This document shows, in pieces, positions 8,632 to 16,973 of a DNA stretch of 48,388 nucleotides; the stretch's first letter is position 1, and the number at the start of each line of letters is the position of its first letter. The stretch is from NCBI GenBank assembly GCA_964467615.1, contig CAYXRK010000011.1, positions 1 to 48,388 on the forward strand. The letters run 5' to 3'. Under the pieces are notes generated by a model. That model did no database searches, had not been told where the DNA came from, and saw only the letters and a list, made by a program, of their open reading frames with translations. The stretch is from CAYXRK01 sp964467615 (GTDB taxonomy: Bacteria > Hydrogenedentota > Hydrogenedentia > Hydrogenedentales > GCA-2746185). Position numbers and translations under genes: made by a program.

Positions 8632-10587
8632 ATGAGCACAAACATCGAACATGTATTGGAAGAGACCCGTTTGTTCAGCCCTCCGGCGGAGTTTGCCGCG
8701 AGGGCGCGCATCAACTCGATGGCCGAATACGAACGCCTCTATCGGCAGTCAGTCGAAAATCCGGACGAGTTTTGGGCCAATGTTGCAGGGGAATTGCATT
8801 GGTTCCGGAAATGGGACCGCGTATTGAACGCCGGCAATCCGCCGTTCTTCAAATGGTTCGAGGGCGGGCTGACGAACATTTGCTACAACTGCGTGGATCG
8901 TCATCTGCCCTCCCGCGCCAACAAGACCGCGATCCTTTGGGAAGGCGAACCCGGCGACTCGCGAACGCTCACGTACGCGGAACTTCATCGGGAAGTCTGC
9001 AAATGCGCCAACGCGCTCAAGTCCATGGGCGCGCGAAAGGGCGATCGCGTCACGATCTATATGCCGATGGTCCCGGAACTTGCGATCGCGATGCTGGCCT
9101 GCGCGCGTATCGGGGCCGTACACTCGATCGTGTTCGGCGGATTCAGCGCACAGGCGCTCATCGATCGCAACACGGACGCCCAAGCCAAATTGATGATCAC
9201 GGCCGACGGCGGGTGGCGGCGCGGCGCGATCGTGGATCTCAAGAAGGCCGTAGACGAGGCGCTCGAACAGTCTCCCACCGTTGAAAAAGTGCTCGTGCTC
9301 AAGCGCGCGGGCAATCCTATCGCGATGAAACCGGGCCGCGATCTGTGGTGGCACGAGGTGGTGAACTCGCAATCCGCCGAATGTCCCGCCGAGCAACTCG
9401 GCGCGGAAGAACCGCTGTTCATCCTGTACACCTCGGGATCAACGGGCAAGCCCAAAGGCATCCTGCATACCACCGGCGGCTACATGGTCAATGCGTACCT
9501 CACGACGAAATACGTGTTCGACCTCCGCGACGACGATGTCTACTGGTGTACCGCCGACATCGGCTGGGTCACGGGCCACAGCTACATCGTGTACGGCCCG
9601 CTTTCGAACGGCGCGACGACGCTGATGTACGAAGGCGCGCCGAACCACCCCGATCCGGGCCGCTTTTGGGACATTATCCAGAAGTACAAGGTCAACATTT
9701 TCTACACCGCGCCGACGGCGATTCGCGCGTTCATCAAGTGGGGCGACCAACATCCGAACAAACGCGATCTCGGCAGCCTGCGACTTCTCGGTTCCGTCGG
9801 TGAGCCGATCAATCCCGAGGCGTGGATCTGGTACCACAAGGTCATCGGCGGCGAGCGATGCCCGATCGTGGATACGTGGTGGCAGACGGAGACCGGCTCG
9901 ATTCTGATCACGACGCTCCCCGGCGTGATGCAGACGAAACCCGGCTCCGCGGGCCTGCCGATGTTCGGCGTGAAGGCGGCGATTGTCACCGAGGAAGGCG
10001 AGGAAGTCGGCGGTATGCACAGCGGCCTGCTCGTCATTCAGGGCCCGTGGCCCAGCATGTTGCGGACCCTTTACGGCGACGACGCGCGCTACAAGGAAGT
10101 GTACTGGTCCAAGTTCGCCAAACAGGGTTGGTACCTCACGGGCGACGGCGCGTTCCGCGACAAAAACGGATACTTCATGATCATTGGCCGCCTCGACGAC
10201 GTCATCAACGTCTCGGGACACCGCCTCGGGACGATGGAAATCGAGTCCGCGCTCGTGTCGCACCCGAAAGTGGCCGAGGCGGCGGTCGTCGGATTCCCGC
10301 ACGAGCTCAAAGGCCAGGGCATTTGCGCGTTCGTGTCGGTGCCCTCGGGCATTACTCCTACCGACGCCGACAAGGACGCGCTTCGTGAACACGTCGCCAA
10401 GGAAATCGGCGCGCTGGCGAAACCGGATCAAATCCGATTCACGGACGCGCTGCCGAAAACGCGCTCCGGCAAAATCATGCGGCGTCTACTGCGGGATATA
10501 GCGTCGGGCCGGGAGACTACAGGGGACACGACGACGCTCGAGGACTTTACGATCCTGGCCAAACTTCGTGAGGATTCCGAGGCGTAG
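8632..10587 (+). CDS. acs: Acetyl-CoA synthetase
   Basis: The 651-residue AMP-forming acetate:CoA ligase makes acetyl-CoA from acetate, ATP and CoA by way of acetyl-AMP. Seen are the N-terminal ACAS domain (FEGGLTNICYNCVDRH), the phosphate loop TSGSTGKPKG (267-276), the acetate-pocket segment WWQTETG, the hinge region GRLDDVINVSGHRLGT, and the catalytic lysine in KTRSGKIMRR near residue 614, the site commonly acetylated for control. Length matches typical Acs. The frame opens at 8587, but the conserved start is ATG 8632 with GAGGG just upstream. It appears monocistronic, with a long hairpin 38 bases after the stop. Confidence 0.95.
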   Translation: MSTNIEHVLEETRLFSPPAEFAARARINSMAEYERLYRQSVENPDEFWANVAGELHWFRKWDRVLNAGNPPFFKWFEGGLTNICYNCVDRHLPSRANKTAILWEGEPGDSRTLTYAELHREVCKCANALKSMGARKGDRVTIYMPMVPELAIAMLACARIGAVHSIVFGGFSAQALIDRNTDAQAKLMITADGGWRRGAIVDLKKAVDEALEQSPTVEKVLVLKRAGNPIAMKPGRDLWWHEVVNSQSAECPAEQLGAEEPLFILYTSGSTGKPKGILHTTGGYMVNAYLTTKYVFDLRDDDVYWCTADIGWVTGHSYIVYGPLSNGATTLMYEGAPNHPDPGRFWDIIQKYKVNIFYTAPTAIRAFIKWGDQHPNKRDLGSLRLLGSVGEPINPEAWIWYHKVIGGERCPIVDTWWQTETGSILITTLPGVMQTKPGSAGLPMFGVKAAIVTEEGEEVGGMHSGLLVIQGPWPSMLRTLYGDDARYKEVYWSKFAKQGWYLTGDGAFRDKNGYFMIIGRLDDVINVSGHRLGTMEIESALVSHPKVAEAAVVGFPHELKGQGICAFVSVPSGITPTDADKDALREHVAKEIGALAKPDQIRFTDALPKTRSGKIMRRLLRDIASGRETTGDTTTLEDFTILAKLREDSEA

Positions 10588-10620
10588 TATCGGTCAAGCG
10601 AGTCCGCTCGATTGAGTATG

Positions 10621-10683
10621 AACACTACCGTACAGTACACTTATGCTCAATAAGCATAAGTGTACTGTACGGTAGGTGTTTTT
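10621..10683 (+). terminator. Long perfect hairpin with T-run after acs; also a candidate enhancer palindrome
   Basis: A 23-base arm (10625-10647) pairs perfectly with 10653-10675 around the loop CAATA. A further AACA/TGTT pairing with one bulged G extends it to 10621-10680, and TTTTT follows at 10679-10683. As RNA this is a strong intrinsic terminator for acs. The stem is much longer and less GC-rich than usual. It also lies about 115 bases upstream of the start site predicted from the sigma-54 promoter of the next operon, the normal distance for an NtrC-type activator site, so a dual role is possible. Confidence 0.75.
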
Positions 10684-10738
10684 CTAGGAATGTATTTGTG
10701 CTTTCCCTTTAAATGTTAGCGATTTCTAGCGAAGAATT

Positions 10739-10755
10739 TTGGCATGCCGTTTGCC
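10739..10755 (+). promoter_or_regulatory. Sigma-54 (-24/-12) promoter of the two-component operon
   Basis: The sequence TTGGCATGCCGTTTGCC fits the sigma-54 consensus TGGCAYG-N4-TTGC. The -24 GG (10741-10742) and -12 GC (10753-10754) are ten bases apart, exactly as required. It would start RNA near 10766, about 22 bases before the kinase ATG. An AT-rich stretch (10681-10740) between it and the palindrome at 10621-10680 could act as a bend. The downstream response regulator is itself a sigma-54 activator, so self-activation is likely. Confidence 0.65.
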
Positions 10756-10787
10756 GAAGTCGTTTACGTTGATCGAATGAAGACGGT

Positions 10788-12659
10788 ATGGATAACTCTC
10801 CGAAAATGGCCCCTGGGCGAAACGACGATCAGGCCAACGGGGACGGGCACCCCCGGTTTGCGATAGATGCAACCGGCGCGGTAGTGCGGTGGAACCGTGC
10901 AGCCGAAGAGTTTTACGGGTATTCGTCCGCTGAAATCCTGGGGCGTTCTTTCACACAAATCTATCCAGCCGGCACCTTGGCCAAGCACCGTAGCTCGCGG
11001 CCAGAACCGGGATGGAAGGACGAGATGCAGGCGCTGCACAGGGCGTGCGACGGTCATTTCAAGCGCGTAGTCATGACCGTAACCCCCGATTCGGAAGCGG
11101 GGGACGGAACGGTGAACGTGCAAGTAGAAGACGCCAGTCAGCGCGCCCGCCCCGGGCGTTTCGAATCGAGCGTTTGGACGAGCGCGATCGTGGAGACGGC
11201 GGTCGAAGGGATCATTACGATCAACGAATCCGGCATGATCGAATATCTGAATCCGGCGGCGCGGCAACTCTTCGGCTATTCGCGCGAGGAACTAATTGGC
11301 GAGAACGTCAACGTGTTGATGCCGATGCCGTATCGCGATGCCCATGACACCTACATCGCGGACTACCTGAAGACGGGCGCGGCGAAAATCATCGGTATCG
11401 GACGCGACGTTGTGGGGAAGCGCAAGGACGGAACGACGTTTCCGATGCACTTGGCGGTGACGGAAGTGCGCTTCGGCGACGCGCGCATGTTTACCGGGAT
11501 CGTCCACGACACCAGCGAACAGTTCCGTTCACAACAAGAAATGGATCGCCTGCTGGGCGAGTTGAACCGAAGGAACCGCGAGCTTGCCTGCCTCTATCAG
11601 ATTAGCGAGTTGACGCGCACCGGAGAATTGCTTCCGGCCACTTTCCAAGAAGCCGCGGAACGCATTCAACATTCGTTGTCCCATCCGTCCGTCACCGGGA
11701 CACGGATTCGGATCGACGACAAGACTTACACCAGCACCCTGTTCCAAGAAACGCCGTGGTCCATCAAGGCGGACATCGTGATTGAAGGGCGCAAGCGCGG
11801 CGCGTGCGAAGTATTTCATCTCAAAACGGCCGACGGGGACGGGATTCGCGGCGAACACGACCTCATTGAGACCGCGGCGCGGATACTTGGGTCCGCGCTG
11901 GAGCGCCGCGAGGCCGAAAACAAAGTAGCGCAGGCGGCCAACCTGGCGTCGATTGGGGAGCTTGCCGCGGGCGTTGGCCACGAGATCAACAATCCGGTCA
12001 ATGGGATCATCAATTGCGCGGAACTGTTGCTAAAGGACGCCCCGGCAGTTTCCAAGAGCGGCGAACTCGCGACGCTCATTAAGTCCGAGGCGGAACGAAT
12101 CGCCAGGATCGTCGGCGATTTGCTTACCTTTTCTCGCCGCGACAAGGGGCGCTATAGCTTGGCGAACCTCAAGGACGTGGTGGACGCGGTGCTCTCGTTG
12201 AGCGGAAAGCGCTTGCAGAGGTCCCACATCAACGTCCAAATCGATGTCCCGGATTCATTGCCGAAGTTGTGGTGCCGGAGTGAGCAGCTTCAGCAGGTCT
12301 TGATGAACCTCGTCATCAACGGCCTGCACGCGCTCGAGGAAAAGTACCCGAACGCGGACCCGGAGAAACGCCTGACGATACGCGCGCGAGCGTTCGACCA
12401 CGGCAAGCGAAGAACCGTCCGCCTCACAGTCGAAGATTGCGGCACCGGGATTGCGCCGGGGGACCGTGAACGAATCTTCGATCCTTTCTTTACGACAAAG
12501 GGACGTGACCAAGGCACCGGCCTGGGTCTATCGGTGTCGCACGGCATCGTCAAGAGCCATAGCGGGGAACTTTGGGTCGAAAGCGAATTCGGGAAATACA
12601 CGCGTTTTCACATCGATCTTCCGGTCTCTAACCCGGACCACAACAATGGGGGTCACTAG
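10788..12659 (+). CDS. Sensor histidine kinase with FixL-type haem-PAS domain
   Basis: A soluble 623-residue kinase. Order: PAS-1 (about 22-115); PAS-2 (about 127-248); a GAF-like conserved region (about 262-375); a HisKA helix with phospho-acceptor H398 in HEINNP; and the ATPase domain with N507, DCGTGI (550-555), FDPFFTTK and GTGLGLS. PAS-2 is strikingly FixL-like (LMPMPYRDAHDTYI, then IIGIGRDVVGKRKDGTTFPM). It keeps the haem-ligand histidine (H186) and, 20 residues on, the distal arginine (R206), matching H200 and R220 of Bradyrhizobium FixL. Oxygen or another diatomic gas is therefore the likely signal. No membrane helices were seen. The response-regulator gene begins six bases after the stop. 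Ligand identity is inference. Confidence 0.88.
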   Translation: MDNSPKMAPGRNDDQANGDGHPRFAIDATGAVVRWNRAAEEFYGYSSAEILGRSFTQIYPAGTLAKHRSSRPEPGWKDEMQALHRACDGHFKRVVMTVTPDSEAGDGTVNVQVEDASQRARPGRFESSVWTSAIVETAVEGIITINESGMIEYLNPAARQLFGYSREELIGENVNVLMPMPYRDAHDTYIADYLKTGAAKIIGIGRDVVGKRKDGTTFPMHLAVTEVRFGDARMFTGIVHDTSEQFRSQQEMDRLLGELNRRNRELACLYQISELTRTGELLPATFQEAAERIQHSLSHPSVTGTRIRIDDKTYTSTLFQETPWSIKADIVIEGRKRGACEVFHLKTADGDGIRGEHDLIETAARILGSALERREAENKVAQAANLASIGELAAGVGHEINNPVNGIINCAELLLKDAPAVSKSGELATLIKSEAERIARIVGDLLTFSRRDKGRYSLANLKDVVDAVLSLSGKRLQRSHINVQIDVPDSLPKLWCRSEQLQQVLMNLVINGLHALEEKYPNADPEKRLTIRARAFDHGKRRTVRLTVEDCGTGIAPGDRERIFDPFFTTKGRDQGTGLGLSVSHGIVKSHSGELWVESEFGKYTRFHIDLPVSNPDHNNGGH

Positions 12660-12665
12660 TCCGTT

Positions 12666-14408
12666 ATGGCGCGCGTACTCATAGTCGAAGACGAACCGGT
12701 CCTTCGCATGACGTTTCAGGAATTTCTCCGCGAGGACGGCTATGAAACGGACGCGGTGGCCTCGTTCAACGAAGCCAAGAAGCGCGTCGACGATGACTCG
12801 TACGACATCGTCGTATCGGACATTATTCTCGGCGGGAGGACCGGCATCGATCTGCTTCGCCACATCCATGAACAGGGCATGCGCTCGGCGGTCATCATGA
12901 TCACCGGCGATCCCAGCATTCAGACCGCGAGCGACGCCGTGCGCAACGGCGCCTATGACTACATAGCGAAACCCGTGAATGGCGAGACTCTTAAGAAAGT
13001 CGTGCGGCAAGCGTTGGAGCGCAAGAAACTCGCCGAGGAGCGGGACGCGTACGCGGCGCGGATGGCGCAGTACCGGGCGGAACTCGACGCGATATTCAAC
13101 AGCGTCAACGCGGCGATTGTGACGGTGGATTCATCGCTCCGCCTCCGCCACGCCAACGAATCAGCGAAACAATGGTTCGCTCTCGACGAGAGGATCATGG
13201 AAGGCGAACGCATCCGCGAGTTGCTTCCGGAGTGGCTCGGACCGGCGATCGACGCGCTGGAGAAGAGCCTGACGAAGGGGCAGAGTTTCCAGGACATTCG
13301 GCTTGAAGGCCCCGGGGGCGACGGCGGCCACCGCGTACTCGTGGCCTCGACGACCCCCCTCGAGGCGCAACAGGGGAGCGGCCGCGGCGCGGTCTTCGTG
13401 GCGCGGGACATCACCCGGCTCACCCAACTCGAGGCGGGCGCCGACGGTCAAGATTTGCGCTTCAAGATCACCGGCAAAAGCCGGCGCATGCGCGAGATCT
13501 ACTCGCTCATCGAGGATCTTCGCGAGACGGATTCGACGGTGCTGATTTGCGGCGAGAGCGGCACGGGGAAGGAACTCGTCGCCGAGGCGATACACGAAAA
13601 TAGTTCGCGAGCGGGCGGGCCCTTCGTGAAGGTGAATTGCGCCGCGCTTTCCGAAGACATCCTCGAGAGCGAGTTGTTCGGCCATGTAAAGGGCGCGTTC
13701 ACGGGCGCAATCAAGGACCGCACGGGCCGCTTTGAACTGGCCAACGGCGGCACCATTCTGTTGGACGAGATCGGCGACATCTCTCCGCGATTGCAGCTTC
13801 GGCTGTTGCGCGTGCTGCAACAGGGCGAGTTCGAGCGCGTCGGCGATTCGCGCTCGATCCGCACCAACGCGCGCGTCATCGCGGCGACTAACCGCGATCT
13901 CGTGGCGCGCATCCACGCGGGGGAGTTTCGGCAAGACCTCTACTATCGGCTCAATGTCGTGCGCATCGACGTCCCGCCGTTGCGCGAGCGCCGCGAAGAT
14001 ATACCGCTGTTGGTGGAGTACTTTTGCCGACGGTTTAACTCCGCGATGAAAAAAGAGATCTCCGGCTTGGCGCCGGATTCGCTCGATATATTTATGAAGT
14101 ATCCCTGGCCGGGAAACGTCCGCGAACTCGAGAACTGCATGGAGCGGGCGTTCATTGTGTGCCGCGAGCCGTGGATTTTACCAAGGCACTTGCCGCCCGA
14201 ACTTGGGCAGGCCAACGGTCACGCGCACTATGCGCCCGCGCCGGCCATACCGACCGAGGGCACCCGTGATCTTGGCCCGGATCAGATCGTCGCCGTATTG
14301 ATCCAAACCGATTGGAACGTCGCCAAGGCCGCGCGTAGATTAGGCGTCGCGCGAAACACGTTATACATGAAGATGAAACAATTCGAGTTGAGGCGGCCGA
14401 ATGAGTAG
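12666..14408 (+). CDS. Sigma-54-dependent response regulator with internal PAS domain
   Basis: A 580-residue NtrC-type activator. The receiver (1-120) has phospho-acceptor D52 and K102. A PAS domain spans about 136-255. The AAA+ domain (about 268-500) carries Walker A GESGTGKE (296-303), the sigma-54 contact loop GAFTGA (343-348), Walker B ILLDEIGD (364-371) and the arginine-finger stretch FRQDLYYRLN. A Fis-type helix-turn-helix closes it (about 540-575, NVAKAARRLGVARNTLYMKM). Once phosphorylated by the upstream kinase it should bind enhancer sites and open sigma-54 promoters. An extra PAS between receiver and AAA+ is unusual for NtrC and may add a second signal. Confidence 0.93.
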   Translation: MARVLIVEDEPVLRMTFQEFLREDGYETDAVASFNEAKKRVDDDSYDIVVSDIILGGRTGIDLLRHIHEQGMRSAVIMITGDPSIQTASDAVRNGAYDYIAKPVNGETLKKVVRQALERKKLAEERDAYAARMAQYRAELDAIFNSVNAAIVTVDSSLRLRHANESAKQWFALDERIMEGERIRELLPEWLGPAIDALEKSLTKGQSFQDIRLEGPGGDGGHRVLVASTTPLEAQQGSGRGAVFVARDITRLTQLEAGADGQDLRFKITGKSRRMREIYSLIEDLRETDSTVLICGESGTGKELVAEAIHENSSRAGGPFVKVNCAALSEDILESELFGHVKGAFTGAIKDRTGRFELANGGTILLDEIGDISPRLQLRLLRVLQQGEFERVGDSRSIRTNARVIAATNRDLVARIHAGEFRQDLYYRLNVVRIDVPPLRERREDIPLLVEYFCRRFNSAMKKEISGLAPDSLDIFMKYPWPGNVRELENCMERAFIVCREPWILPRHLPPELGQANGHAHYAPAPAIPTEGTRDLGPDQIVAVLIQTDWNVAKAARRLGVARNTLYMKMKQFELRRPNE

Positions 14409-14482
14409 AGCAACAGGCGCAAGCACGAGGCTTACCCAGCGGCCGCAGCATTACAATTGCACGTAACAAAAAGGAGAGGATC

Positions 14483-15400
14483 ATGCCGAATTTCAAGACC
14501 ATACTCGTCCCAACCGATTTCTCGCCGTATTCGGACAACTCGGTCCGGTACGCCCAGGCGCTCGCCGAGCACTCGAAGGGGACCGTGCATTTCGTCCACG
14601 TCGTCGACAATCGTTTGCTTGAAGGCGCGGCGTACGAGGGCGTCTATGTCTCGGTTGGCGCGATTCAACAGACGCTCGCCGCGATTCGCGAACACGCCAA
14701 GACCCAGATGGGTCACGTCGAAAAGAAGGCGCGGGCCCGGGGCCTCACGGTAGAGACCCACCTGCTTGAAGGCCGGCCCGCCGACGAGATTTCCGCGCTG
14801 GCCGAAAAGTTAAACGCAGACCTGATCGTTGTGGCGACCCACGGGCGATCCGGACTCGATCGGCTCATACTCGGGAGCAACTGCGAAAAACTTATTCGGA
14901 AGGCGACTCGGCCCGTTCTCGCAGTGAAGCATCCGGAGCGCGAATTCGTGGGGCCGGACGACCATTCGATATCGCTCAATCGCGTCCTCGTGCCGTGCGA
15001 CTTTTCCGACTTTTCCAAGCGCGCGGTGTCGGCCGCCGCGGAGTTGTGCCGCGAATTCAAGGCCACGCTATATCTCACGCACGTGGTGGACACGTGGCTG
15101 GACTACCCTGAATTTGCGCCGACTGTGGAATTGAACAACAGTCCGTTCCTGACGGAGAGAGCCAAGGAGTCCCTCGAAAAAATCGCGCGCGAGCAAAGCG
15201 GAGTCACGACCCAAATCGAAGTGCTCAACGGCGTCCCGCACCACGGGATCGTCGATTTGGTCAACTCCGAGAGCATCGACCTAGTGGTCATGACGACGCA
15301 TGGCCGGGCGGGCTTCACCCATCTGCTCCTCGGCAGCGTCACCGAAAAAGTGTTGCGCGCCGCGGCATGCCCGGTGTTGATTCTGCGTCCGACGGCATGA
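14483..15400 (+). CDS. Universal stress protein, tandem UspA domains
   Basis: Two UspA domains follow one another in 305 residues (about 1-150 and 165-303). Each starts with the typical strand (TILVPTDFS; RVLVPCDFS) and ends with the nucleotide loop (THGRSGLDRLILGS; THGRAGFTHLLLGS). The G-x9-G-S half of the ATP motif is kept in both, while the first Gly of G-x2-G is Ala or Thr. Tandem Usp proteins are often induced by low oxygen or growth arrest. The gene follows the haem-PAS/sigma-54 system by 74 bases with an excellent ribosome site (AAGGAGAG), so it may belong to that regulon. No sigma-54 promoter was seen in the gap, so read-through is likelier. Confidence 0.9.
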   Translation: MPNFKTILVPTDFSPYSDNSVRYAQALAEHSKGTVHFVHVVDNRLLEGAAYEGVYVSVGAIQQTLAAIREHAKTQMGHVEKKARARGLTVETHLLEGRPADEISALAEKLNADLIVVATHGRSGLDRLILGSNCEKLIRKATRPVLAVKHPEREFVGPDDHSISLNRVLVPCDFSDFSKRAVSAAAELCREFKATLYLTHVVDTWLDYPEFAPTVELNNSPFLTERAKESLEKIAREQSGVTTQIEVLNGVPHHGIVDLVNSESIDLVVMTTHGRAGFTHLLLGSVTEKVLRAAACPVLILRPTA

Positions 15401-15622
15401 CGGCCAATCCGTGACTCGCGCGTAGGCAATCTGAACGCTGCGGATCCACTCGCGCGAAGTTCGGCCGCCCAAGCGGCCCTCGAAATCCCGCGCGGGACCG
15501 CCCTTGAGGTAGTCCGGTTTTCCCTACGCCCCCGAGGTCTTTGGCCGTCGCGTCGGTGTTATTGTGTGATCGTCGCGGCCCCGCGATGAGCGTCGTCCCA
15601 GCGCAACGGAACATAGGACCTT

Positions 15623-16831
15623 ATGGCCCCCGAGAAGCATCCTCTATTGGAAGGCATTCGCGTAGTCGAAGTCGCGAGTATGATTATGGCCCCCTCGGCC
15701 GCGACGGTCCTCTCTGACTACGGCGCGGAGGTCGTCAAGATCGAGCCCCCAGGCGTCGGCGATCAGAATCGCTACCTTCATCAACTCACCGGATTGCCCG
15801 TCTCGGATATTCCCTATGCCTTTTTTCAGGTCAACCGCAATAAACGCAGCGTTGCGCTGGATCTGAAAAACGACGCGGCGCGCGGGGCGCTCACCAAGCT
15901 GATTGAGCGTGCCGATATTTTCATCACGAACTATCGCGAGCCGGCCCTGAAGAAACTCAAGCTCACGTGGGACGACGTGCAGGCGGTCAACCCGCGCACG
16001 ATTTACGCATGGGCGACCGGTCACGGCGAGAAGGGCCCCGAGGCCGGACGGCCCGCATACGACACCATCGTCTTTTGGGCGCGTTCGGCGCTTGAGGCCT
16101 CACTCTTTCCGGTGGACGGTTGGCCCGGCTCAATCCCGGCCGGCACGGGGGACCATCCAAGCGGCATGGCCCTCTTCGGCGCGATCATGACCGCGCTCTT
16201 CGCGCGCGAACGTTCGGGCCACGGATACAAAGTCGGCTCCTCGCTGCTGGCCAACGGCGCCTGGACGAACTCGTGCATCATCGAGGCCAAACTCGTGAAC
16301 GCCAAATTCCGCCCGAAGCCCCGGCGCGAAGAGGCCTACAACTTTTCGGGCGTCTACTACCTCACGCGAGACAAGCGCACGTTCAAGTTCGCCATCGTCG
16401 ATCCGATCAAGGACTGGCCGAAAATCTGCCGGTCGATTGAGAAGCCGGAGATGATCACCGACGAACGTTTTGCGACCGACCAGGCCCGCGCTGAAAACGT
16501 CCAGCTCATCATCCGAATCCTCGACGAGGCCTTCGCCAAGCACGACCTCGACTACTGGCAACAGACGTTGCAGGACCATGACATCCCCTTCGGCATAATC
16601 TCGACCTATGACGACGTGGTCGCCGACGAGCAGATGCGCGCGAACGACATCTTCATCGAGATCGACGATCCCGTGTTCGGGAAACTTCGCAGCGTCAACA
16701 GCCCCTTTCACATCGACGGAGAGCCCAAAGTCTCGCCGAAAGCCGCGCCGCGCCTCGGCGAACATACGAGCGAGGTCCTCGCCGAGCTCGGCTATTCGGA
16801 GGGGGAAATCGCCACGATCAAGGGCGAGTAA
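15623..16831 (+). CDS. Class III CoA-transferase (CaiB/BaiF family)
   Basis: A 402-residue enzyme that moves CoA between organic acids through an aspartyl-CoA intermediate. It begins with LLEGIRVVEVASMIMAPSAA, has FITNYREPALKKL and TIYAWATGHGEKGP, and keeps the catalytic aspartate as D177 in GTGDHPSGM. The C-terminal half holds LGEHTSEVLAELGYS, the usual end of the family. Substrates range from carnitine and oxalate to bile acids and aromatic succinates and cannot be decided here. It precedes the iron-sulfur/SCP2 protein on the same strand by about 140 bases, which suggests joint work on an acyl-CoA substrate. Confidence 0.93.
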   Translation: MAPEKHPLLEGIRVVEVASMIMAPSAATVLSDYGAEVVKIEPPGVGDQNRYLHQLTGLPVSDIPYAFFQVNRNKRSVALDLKNDAARGALTKLIERADIFITNYREPALKKLKLTWDDVQAVNPRTIYAWATGHGEKGPEAGRPAYDTIVFWARSALEASLFPVDGWPGSIPAGTGDHPSGMALFGAIMTALFARERSGHGYKVGSSLLANGAWTNSCIIEAKLVNAKFRPKPRREEAYNFSGVYYLTRDKRTFKFAIVDPIKDWPKICRSIEKPEMITDERFATDQARAENVQLIIRILDEAFAKHDLDYWQQTLQDHDIPFGIISTYDDVVADEQMRANDIFIEIDDPVFGKLRSVNSPFHIDGEPKVSPKAAPRLGEHTSEVLAELGYSEGEIATIKGE

Positions 16832-16889
16832 TCTCCTGCAGAGGGCGACCCTCCGTTCCTCGTTGTGATCATATTCGATCATGTCGGCG

Positions 16890-16918
16890 TTGATATTTGA
16901 GCAGAACTCAATTAGTAT
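16890..16918 (+). promoter_or_regulatory. Sigma-70-type promoter of the iron-sulfur/SCP2 gene
   Basis: TTGATA (16890-16895) and TAGTAT (16913-16918) are separated by exactly 17 bases, close to the -35/-10 consensus. RNA would start near 16925, about 50 bases before the ATG chosen at 16974. It supports that start and implies transcription independent of the CoA-transferase gene. Confidence 0.55.
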
Positions 16919-16973
16919 GAGCAAAAATGAGATGGACTCAGAATTGATCTTGGTTCGACGAGGAGGCGCGGCG

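Noticed and set aside
9439..10431. 330-codon frame opposite acs
   Set aside because: It lies wholly within the confidently identified acetyl-CoA synthetase gene; its Arg/Asp/Val-rich sequence shows no domain.
10621..10680. Palindrome as an insertion-sequence end or tRNA-like structure
   Set aside because: There is no transposase, no target duplication and no cloverleaf. The hairpin plus T-run and its position fit a terminator or regulator site better.
14409..14482. Sigma-54 promoter before the universal stress gene
   Set aside because: I looked for GG-N10-GC with TGGC/TTGC context and found none that fits; expression from the upstream operon is more likely.
16881..16973. Upstream extension of the iron-sulfur/SCP2 protein
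   Set aside because: This part overlaps a good -35/-10 promoter, and a strong AGGAGG stands seven bases before ATG 16974.
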